From NCBI RefSeq assembly GCF_958298935.1, contig NC_084924.1:22727819-22791818 (forward strand): a stretch of 64,000 nucleotides of DNA, given 5' to 3'. The DNA is from Phragmites australis. Its lineage: Eukaryota; Streptophyta; Magnoliopsida; Poales; Poaceae. Every line of letters starts with the position of its first letter. Position 1 is the first letter of the stretch. Shown piece by piece: positions 56,551-64,000 of this stretch. Made by a program: the position numbers and the translations under genes. The notes beneath the pieces are model-generated. The model worked only from the letters and a program-made list of their open reading frames with translations. It ran no database searches and was not told where the DNA came from.

Positions 56551-57022
56551 TTTCGATTTAATTTGTACTATCTATACTTATTAACATTCTGTTGACCTAA
56601 AATTCTAATACATATTTATTTAAATTTGAACTTGCTATATACCAAAATTATGTTTTGTATATACCTAAATTTCCTTGTTCAATTTCCTAATACAATAAAT
56701 AAATAAAATAAATATGTTCATAACTATAGGCAATTCAATATAAATTGAAAATAAATATGCTCATAACTGTAGGTAATTCATTAAATTGAAAATAAATATG
56801 CTCATAACTATAGGTAATTCATTAAAAATAAAAAATAGTAATACATAGCAATAGTGCTAGCTTTTGCTATTGATAATTCATTATTAAAAAATAAAAAATG
56901 AATATGCTCAATAATAAAGACATCTTCCACCATAAATAAGAAACTGAAAGGTTCCATAACAAAAGTGAGGTATATTAATTGCATCTAAAACAAATTTATA
57001 TATAGTAATTAATACAATTTAG
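56551..57022. other. AT-rich spacer downstream of the CACTA-2 transposase
   Basis: Repeats of AAATAAATATGCTCATAACT(A/G)TAGGTAATTCA; likely 3' untranslated region and spacer. Confidence 0.55.
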
Positions 57023-60000
57023 CTACTTTGTCTTAATGATTCGCCCTTCATTATGATCACAGTGTATATAGGGAGGTTCATCGGTGTCTTCCATGGGACC
57101 TAGGTCGACATCCTCTTCGAAAGGAGGTAGTGCGTCGAATTGATTGTAGTCTTCCTCATCAACAACATTCTTCACTCCGACAATCCTTCGTTTTCCTTGA
57201 AGAACCACGCGACGCTCCTCCTTGTTAGCCGGGTCTGGGTCCTTTACATAGAAGACTTGCATAACATCGTTCGCAAGTATGAATGGTTCTTCTCTGTATC
57301 CAACGAGTTTTTGGTCCACTGTAGTCATACCGTACTTGTTGATCTTCACACCCCCTGGGAGTCTGACCCATTGGCACCAGAAAAGAGGAATCTTTAACAC
57401 TCTATAGTCAAGCTCCTAGATCTCCTCTACGAATCTGTAGTAAGTCTCCCTATTTTCATTGCAGTCGTAGGCATCTATACGAACACCGCTATTTTGCTTG
57501 GCGCTCTTATTATCCCGAGCTCTCATATAAAATGTATAGCCATTTATCTCATATCCTTGGAATGTGAGGATTGTAGTTGATGGTCCGTGAGCCAACACAG
57601 TCAACTGAGCACACTCTATCTGCTTATACATCACTTGTCTACGTAACCAGGTGCCAAAATGATCTCAGTGCTCTCACACAATCCAAACATCGGACTTCCC
57701 TGGGTTTATGGTGCGTAGCATCTTCTGGTGTTCTTCGACATATGGGTCCACTACAACTGATTATTGTAGAACTGCGAAATGTGCTTACGTGAATGAAACG
57801 GGGTCGTTAGTGCAAAATGAGTTTGCACCTATCGTCCCTTTCCCCTGTAGCCTCCCCTCATGGTGAGATATAGGCACACCAATCGATTTGAGATTCATGT
57901 AGTCGACGCATAAATCAATGACCTCCTTGATTCCCCAGCCCTCGATCATGCAGCCATTCGACTGATTTTGGTTGCGAATATATTTCTTCAGAACTCCCAT
58001 GAACCTCTCGAAAGGGTACATCTGATGCAAAAACATGGGCCCAAGAATCTGTATCTCTTTCACAATGTGAACAATGAGATGCACCATGATATCAAAAAAT
58101 GATGGAGGGAACAACGCCTCAAGCTGAGATAGAGTCTCGACCATGTCTTCCTGCAGCTTATCTAGCTTGGTTGGATCGATGTCCTTCTGTGATATCGCGT
58201 TGAAGAACAAACACAACTTTATGATTGGGTTTCGGACCTTCAGCGGCAGAATACTTCTAATTGCAATTGGAAGCATCTGTGTCATCATCACATGACAATC
58301 ATGAGACTTCATGCCAGTTAATTTCAAATTTTTTCATATTTCCTAGTCTCTTTATGTTGGCGAAGTAACCCGATGGAACTTTGATTCTATGCAAGCACTT
58401 GCACATTGCAATTTTCTCTGCCTTGCTCATATTGTAGCTAGCGGACCAAAATATTTGTTGCCTTCTTCCATATCTTCGAGATGTAGATCCTGTCTGAGTT
58501 TTAAACATTTCAGGTCCTTTCGTGTTTGGAGTGTATCCTTTGTTTTGCCAGGTATGTCTAGTAACGTACCAATCCAGCTATCACACACATTCTTCTCAAT
58601 GTGCATGACATCGATTGCGTGTCGAACCACCAAATCCGGCCAATAAGCTAAGTCATAAAAAATAGATTTCTTTTTGAACATAGGAGCTCTAAGATTAGAT
58701 TTCGGAACCGGTGTACTACCGTATCCCTTTCCAAGGATAACCCTAAGTCCCTTTACCATGTCATATACCTGTCTCCCAGCACGATGCTTAGGAGGTGATC
58801 GAATTTCAACTTTGTCATCAAAAGCTCTCCTGTTGCTGCGGTACAGGTGATTCTTGTGAAGAAATTTACCATGACATAGGTACACCATTTTTTGGCTATT
58901 CTTCAGCCACAAGCTCTCTATTTCATCCAAACAATGCACGCATGCACAGTAGCCTTTGATAGTCTGGCCCGATAGGTTGCTAAGGGCAGGCCAATCCTAT
59001 TGTTAGGAACAGCATTGCGCGTAGGGTGAAGTTCTCTCATTTGTATGCATCTCATACCTGCACACAATCGTTCCACAGTATTATAAGATCTTCCATTAAT
59101 GGTTTCAGGTATACATCGATATCGTTGCTAGGTTGCCTCAGCCCTGGTATCAGCACCGGCATCATAATGTAAATTCGCTTCATATACAGCCAGGGAGGAA
59201 GGTTGTAGATACATAGAGTCACAAGCCAAGTGCTATGACTACTGCTCATGTTGCCGAATGGATTCATCCCATTCGTACTCAACCCAAATCTTATATTCCT
59301 CACATCTTCTGCAATGGGCTCCTTGTATTTCCTATCGATGTTTCTCCACTGTGTAGAATCAGCGGGGTGTCTTAGCATTCCATCATCCTTGCGCTCCTTG
59401 GCGTGCCACCGCAACAGTTTAGCATGCCTTTTGTTCGTGAATAAACACTCCAACCGGGGGACTATCGGAAAATACCACATCACCTTGATGGGAGGCCTTT
59501 TATTCTTTCCTTCACCATCGATATCATCACGATCACGCTTGTACCGTGATGCACCACAGACAAGACACGCTTCCAAGTCTGCATGCTCTTTGCGATACAA
59601 CATGCAATTGCTTGGACATGCATGTATTTTCTGCATTTCCAACCCCAATGGGCACACAACCTGCTTGGCCTGGTATGTATTTTCTGGCAGCACATTTCCC
59701 TTGGGAAGCAATTTCTGCAAGAACAGTAACAACTCTGTGAAGCTTGTATCAGACCACCCGTTGCTTGCCTTCAATAGTAGTAGTGAAAGCATGGTAGGCA
59801 ACTTTGTGTGCTCCCTCTCGTAGCCAGAGAACAATGGTGTTTTAGAGTCCTCTACCATACGCTGGAACTTTTGAAACTCTCTTTCATTGGTGAAGTTCCC
59901 CTTCCCATTGCACAACATCTGCTCCATATCATCGGCATTGGCGTTGGCCAACATCTCCTCTAGATCATCATCGACAAACGTATCTCCGGCATGGGGCATA

Positions 60001-60320
60001 TCGGTGTATTCGTCAGCTAGCATATTGGTGCACAAGTCTTTATCTTCTCTGCCAATGTATTGCCCTTCATGTACGATCCCAGCTTCACCGTGCTTGGTCC
60101 AATGAGTATAGCTAGGTATAAAGCCCGTTGGCATCAAGTGAGAATGTATCTGCTGGGTGGTGAAAAACTACTTCTTGTTCTCGCAATCGACACATGAACA
60201 TCACATGTATTGAGACTGTGTATTTGACTTGTGCACCGCGGCTTGTACTAGGAAACAATCCACGCCGTTCTTGTACTCTGCACTCACATGGCTCGCATCG
60301 TACATCCATCTTCTGTCCAT
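57023..60320 (-). pseudogene. TNP2-type CACTA transposase (CACTA-2)
   Basis: ATG at 60320: MDRRWMYDASHVSAEYKNGV is the Transpos_assoc domain, ending CSCVDCENKK. An open stretch to 59052 (361 codons) carries Transposase_21: HTKLPTMLSLLLLKASNGWS, VMWYFPIVPRLECLFTNKRH, DVRNIRFGLSTNGMNPFGNM and PSNDIDVYLKPLMEDLIILW. Homology continues at 58939-58427 (MHCLDEIESLWLKNSQKMVY, HAIDVMHIEKNVCDSWIGTL) and at 58327-57785 with DUF4218 (YPFERFMGVLKKYIRNQNQS). DUF4216 is at 57634-57023 (FQGYEINGYTFYMRARDNKS, DVMQVFYVKDPDPANKEERR). The stop at 60201-60203 (CGA to TGA), a TAG at about 60171, the TGA at 59052-59054 and a 2-base loss near 59000 break it. It would catalyse cut-and-paste excision by binding the element ends; this copy cannot. 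Confidence 0.9.
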
Positions 60321-61214
60321 CTACAATTATGTCATTATTGTAAATCGAAATTCATAACATCTAGAAAATTTTGCGATCACCAACAAATAAATTACCTCGT
60401 CATCTCCTACCGGCAATTAGCCCGGGTTGGAGAAGCCGCCTTTTGTATGCTTTCGCATACGCTTCTGATGAGTATTTTTTGTGCCATCCCTAGAAATTTT
60501 CTTTATTATTAAACCCTTTTGTAAGACTAATTAAGTAAAAATAACAAAAACTCATACATAAAGTTTATATATTGGAGCTTGCTAATTAAATAAAATATAA
60601 AACATATAACTGGATCTTGCTACATACCTAAATATTATGGAGAAATTTTCTAATTCATTAAAAATCAAAATAAATATGCTCATACCCAAAGTTTTGATAT
60701 AGGAGCATGCTAATTAATTAAAATATAAAAATATAATTGGAGCTTGCAACATACCTAAATATCATGGCTAATTTTTCTAATTCATTGTAAATCAAAAATA
60801 AATATACTCATACCTAAAGTTTCTATATAGGAGCTTGCTAAATTAATTAAAAATAAATATGCTCAAACCTATAGCTAATGTAAATCAATAATAAAGACAC
60901 TTTCCACTATAAGCTACTAATTGAAGCTTCCGTATAACAAATGAGATATAATTGCATCTACATTGTCTTAAAACATCATGGCCATAGGTGCATCTCCATC
61001 TTTTCAAAATCTAGAGCAATTTAACAAATAAAATTCAACTAGAAATGGATTAGAGATGAAGTTACATACCTTGGAACACCTAGGGCATGAGGATTCCTCA
61101 AAATTTTGAAGTCACTAAGAACTTGGTGACCAAAAATGACCGCCACCGAGCAAACAGAGCTCCTCTCTCTTGTGTGCTCGGGCTTAGAGAAGGAGAGGGC
61201 GATTTTTATATAGT
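60321..61214. other. CACTA-2 AT-rich region upstream of the transposase
   Basis: Promoter and leader side of the transposase gene. Motifs AATAAATATGCTCATACC(C/T)AAAGTTT repeat several times (about 60540-60880), as in CACTA-1 at 33990-34170. No coding region recognised. Confidence 0.55.
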
Positions 61215-61417
61215 CAAGACGTCACTGCTGGCTCATATAACAAGTCGGCAGTAATGCCCTGCTATCACTACCAATCAGTGGATTAAACCAATAGTGAAGA
61301 TGGATCATGGCATCACTGCCGGCTTAAGCCAAAAGCCGGTAGTGATGCCCCATCACAGCCGGCCCATTAGGAACCGGCAGTGATAGGTTTGTATATATAG
61401 GGGTTTATATAGTAGTG
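61215..61417. repeat. Right terminal and subterminal repeats of CACTA-2
   Basis: CGTCACTGCTGGCTCATATA, AAGTCGGCAGTAATG, GGCATCACTGCCGGCTTAAG, AAAGCCGGTAGTGATGCCC and GAACCGGCAGTGATAGG lead to the terminus TATATAGTAGTG. Confidence 0.88.
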
Positions 61418-61609
61418 TCCTAACTTATCTTCTACCAAACTTATCTTTCAGTAGTCCTAATTCAATCTGACTTCTAATTTATCTCTAAACAAATCAACTT
61501 GAATCATTATATACCAAATTTATCTCCAAATTAAAAGGTAATATTTATGTCCTGCTGCTGCTGTGGTGATCCTTGGGCCTACAAGAGCGGTGGGCTAGCC
61601 ACCATGACA

Positions 61610-62133
61610 CTAAAGTAGCTAAGAGCATCTCCAAGAGTCTCTCTAAAACTCACTCTCTATATTCCTATATAGGGAGTCTTTCTAATAATATTGGCTCCTT
61701 AAATCTCCTTCCTCTCCAACAGACTCTCTGTACTCATTCCCTATATTTCTTCTTATGTGTCACCGATGGGTGGGTCCCACCCATCATCTCTTTCCCTCTT
61801 TTCTCTATCTTGGCGAGGAGGATGCAGTTCCGCGCACTAAACTCCCGCAGGTCGCTGCAGCCGACGAGGATGGCAACGCAACCCTGCTCATGTGCGATTC
61901 CCGCAGCACATGATGGAGAACCAGACAGCGACGATGAGTTGGCAGGTGACGAGCTCACGATGGTGCACTGAAGCACAATGGCGAGTGGCGGTGCTGCAAA
62001 ATTGCGGAGGTACGAGTCAACGCGCGCAGGAGCTTAGGCGGGCCGGTGAACCAAGATGGAGGCGACATCCGACGTTGCCTAGGGCAGTTGAAGGTGAGGC
62101 CGACGGAGAGCAGGCCGGCAAGGAGTTCAAAAA
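61610..62133. other. Spacer between the copia LTR and the gypsy 3' end
   Basis: Starts with AAGAGCATCTCCAAGAGTCT, a phrase found at the edge of a common family of short grass repeats, then a GC-rich stretch (61815-62130) without recognised coding similarity. Confidence 0.35.
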
Positions 62134-63651
62134 ATGAATCTAGGTATGGTGTGTAACACCGAGGTAGTTGCAATGGAAATCGATTCAATACTTGAACAAG
62201 ATATAAGAAAGGGTCAGCTTGAAGATGAAAAGATTTTAGAAATCAAGCAGTTGATCAGAGTCGACAAAGCCCTAGATTTCTCTGAGGATGAGCAAGGAAC
62301 AGTTTGGTACAAGCACAGAATTTGTGTTCCAGACATAAAGTCTATTCGGGACACCATCTTAAAAGAAGCCCATGATTCAGCGTATTCTATCCACCCTGGA
62401 AGTACCAAGATGTATCAAGATCTCAAAGATCAGTATTGGTGGTACGGAATGAAGTGTGCAGTAGCAGAACATGTAGCTTTGTGTGATATCTGTCATCGAG
62501 TCAAAGCCGAACACCAAAGACCCGCAGGACTGCTATAGCCATTGAAAATATCTGAATGGAAGTGGGAAGAAATCAGCATGGACTTCGTAGTGGGTCTAGC
62601 ACGAACGCAATCAGGATATGATTCTATATGGGTCATTGTTGACCGTCTGACAAAAGTAACTCACTTCATTCCAGTCAAAGAATCTTATCGAGGGCCGAAG
62701 TTAGTTGAATTGTATATGTCCAGAATTGTGTGTCTACATGGAGTACCCAAGATAATTGTATCCGATCATGGCAGCCAGTTTACCTCATGGTTCTGGCAAC
62801 GATTGCATGAATCTATGGATACAAGATTGAATTTCAGCTCAGCGTACCACCCGCAGACTGACGGACAGACAGAAAGAGTAAATCAAATTCTTGAAGACAT
62901 GTTGAGAGCATGTGCACTGAAGAATGGTAACAGTTGGGACAAGAATCTACCGTATGCAGAATTCTCGTACAACAACAGTTATCAAGCTAGTCTCAAGATG
63001 TCCCCTTTTGAAGCCTTATACGGACGGAAATGTAGAACCCCGCAATTCTGGAATCAGACCGGGGAAAGTCAAGTTTTCGGTCCCGAAGTCCTAAGAGAAG
63101 CAGAAAGACAAGTGCAAGAGATCAGAGATAATTTGAAAACAACACAATCAAGACAGAAGAGCTACGCAGATCATCCACGCCGGGAACTAACTTTCGAAGT
63201 AGGAGACTTCGTATATCTCAAAGTATCACCAATCAGAGGTCTACGCAGATTTAAGGTTAAAGGCAAGCTTTCACCTTGGTTTATTGGTCCGTACAAGATT
63301 TTGGGAAGACGAGGAGAAGTAGCTTACCAGCTTGAGTTACCACCTCAACTCTCGGGAGTACACAATGTGTTCCATGTATCGCAGTTGAAGAAGTGCTTAA
63401 GAGTTCCCGAAGAACAGTTGCCAGTAGAAGAACTAGATGTACAAGAAGATCTCTCATATTTTGAATATCCGATTAATATTCTTGAGATATCAGAACGGGT
63501 TACCAGAAACAGGCAAGTCCGAATGTGCAAAGTACAGTGGAAGCATCACTCAGAAGAAGAAGCAACCTGGGAAAGAGAAGATGATCTGAAGACAGAGTTT
63601 CCCCATCTCTTCTTCGATCCTTCCGAATCTCGAGGGCGAGATTCATCCTAA
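62134..63651 (+). pseudogene. Integrase and chromodomain of a Del/Tekay chromovirus, 5'-truncated
   Basis: A single reading frame of about 505 codons with one stop (TAG at 62536-62538, where CAG/Gln fits the family LLQPL). The zinc finger has HDSAYSIHPGSTKMYQDLKD and CDICHRVK. The catalytic core has SMDFVVGL (Asp), IIVSDHGSQFTS (Asp) and DGQTERVNQILEDML (Glu), all present. After the GPYKILGR segment the C-terminus has a chromodomain-like block (PINILEISERVTRNRQVRMC, KVQWKHHSEEEATWERED), which targets integration to marked chromatin in chromoviruses. Gag, protease, RT and RNase H are missing to the left, so the element is truncated near 62134. Coding quality is much better than in the Tat element. 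Confidence 0.9.
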
Positions 63652-63663
63652 GGGGGGTAGGTT
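63649..63663 (+). other. Polypurine tract
   Basis: TAAGGGGGGTAGGTT directly before the LTR start TGTAACACC, overlapping the polyprotein stop codon. Confidence 0.85.
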
Positions 63664-64000
63664 TGTAACACCCCAATTTCAATTTTTGCAATAATTTAAA
63701 ATTTTGCTAGAAATTAAATAGGTGGTTGCAATTTTGTTCAATAGGAAAATTAATTTCTAAATTTAAATTGTCCTAGGATAATGTTTGATGCACTCATGCC
63801 ATTATAGATGCATTAAGGCTTTTATTGTGTGGAAAATTTTTCTAAAAATTACTAGAAATCACTCGTTCAAACCCCTTTTTGAAAATTGTTGAAAATCAAA
63901 TTGGAAAAGGAATTTCTAAAAAGAAAAATGCCCTTGGGCCGATTCTCTCTCCCTCGGCCCATCTCCCCTCCCCTTTCTCCTTCTCTCGTGGGTCGCCTCT
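63664..64000 (+). repeat. 3' LTR of the Del/Tekay element, cut by the window end
   Basis: Begins TGTAACACCCCAATTTCAAT. The start resembles that of the solo LTR at 28925 (TGTAACACCCTGATATTC), consistent with the same clade but a different family. Only the first 337 bases are in the window. Confidence 0.85.

Larger units (their letters stand above)
52967..61417 (-). mobile_element. CACTA-2: complete CACTA (En/Spm) element, 8.45 kb
   Basis: Left end CACTACTGTAGAAACCCC; right end GGGGTTTATATAGTAGTG, its inverted complement with few mismatches. TSD TCC at 52964-52966 and 61418-61420. Subterminal arrays at both ends and an internal cluster at 56165-56440. Two minus-strand genes as in CACTA-1: TNP2 (57023-60320) and the C-terminal part of the second gene (53483-54971). 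The Transposase_24 and RNase H1 N-terminal-like parts of CACTA-1 are missing. No later insertions, so it is a clean reference for the family. Confidence 0.95.
52479..61609 (-). mobile_element. Copia-like 5' LTR interrupted by CACTA-2
   Basis: The LTR consists of 52479-52966 plus 61421-61609, about 677 bp once CACTA-2 and one TSD copy are removed. On the minus strand it starts TGTCATGGTGGC (61609) and ends TATAGTCCA (52479). A TATA box reads TATATAAA on the minus strand (52928-52921). Its last 321 bp recur at 50414-50734, marking the two LTRs of one antisense element. CACTA-2 inserted at TCC. Confidence 0.7.

Overview
The window is repeat-dense plant nuclear DNA, almost certainly from a grass (Poaceae). 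The evidence is the TE mix: CACTA (En/Spm) elements with ATCACTGCCGGCT-type subterminal repeats, long Del/Tekay-type LTRs, Tat-lineage gypsy elements with an antisense 3' ORF, and copia LTR remnants. No rRNA, tRNA gene, CRISPR array or intact host gene was found. Species cannot be named from the sequence alone.

Layout. (i) 1-7015: stacked, degraded retrotransposons (copia-like LTR, antisense gypsy gag, antisense copia RNase H plus LTR, and a further LTR with primer-binding site). (ii) 7016-34884: a 27.9-kb CACTA element (CACTA-1) with 3-bp TSD GCA. It is inflated by a 12.3-kb Tat-type gypsy element (13655-25946, TSD GGTAC), which itself carries a 3.0-kb antisense LTR (16535-19547), and by a 4.16-kb Tekay-type LTR insertion (28925-33086, TSD AAAGT) that contains a fragment of a callose synthase gene. 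Without the insertions CACTA-1 is about 11.4 kb. (iii) 34905-37606: a ten-exon LARP6-like (La-related protein 6, PAM2-type) pseudogene on the minus strand. CACTA-1 landed about 20 bp beyond its stop codon, and a MULE-type MITE sits in its last exon. (iv) 37.6-50.4 kb: two non-autonomous hAT elements (38334-39491; 46109-46997), an unidentified spliced coding fragment, a decayed third CACTA remnant, a short ORF for a single-pass membrane protein, and an antisense coiled-coil ORF of gypsy type. (v) 50414-61609: an antisense copia-like element, broken by a gypsy LTR with a 77-bp minisatellite and, inside its 5' LTR, by a second complete CACTA element (CACTA-2, 52967-61417, TSD TCC). (vi) 62.1-64.0 kb: the 3' end of a chromodomain gypsy (Del/Tekay) polyprotein and the start of its 3' LTR.

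How the parts relate. CACTA-1 and CACTA-2 are relatives sharing gene order on the minus strand: a TNP2-type transposase on the right and a second gene (Transposase_24 plus Ulp1-like region) on the left, separated by an internal cluster of subterminal-type repeats. Both transposase genes carry stop codons at the same two positions, which suggests they spread after the coding capacity was lost, using transposase supplied in trans. Every recognisable host or TE gene is broken. The only long uninterrupted reading frames with a plausible function are the 169-codon antisense ORF of the Tat element, the integrase/chromodomain segment at the right end (one stop) and the small membrane-protein ORF. I see no undescribed multi-gene system. 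The items most worth attention are the antisense ORF, the RNase H1 N-terminal-like domain inside CACTA-1, the captured callose synthase exons, and the shared transposase stops.
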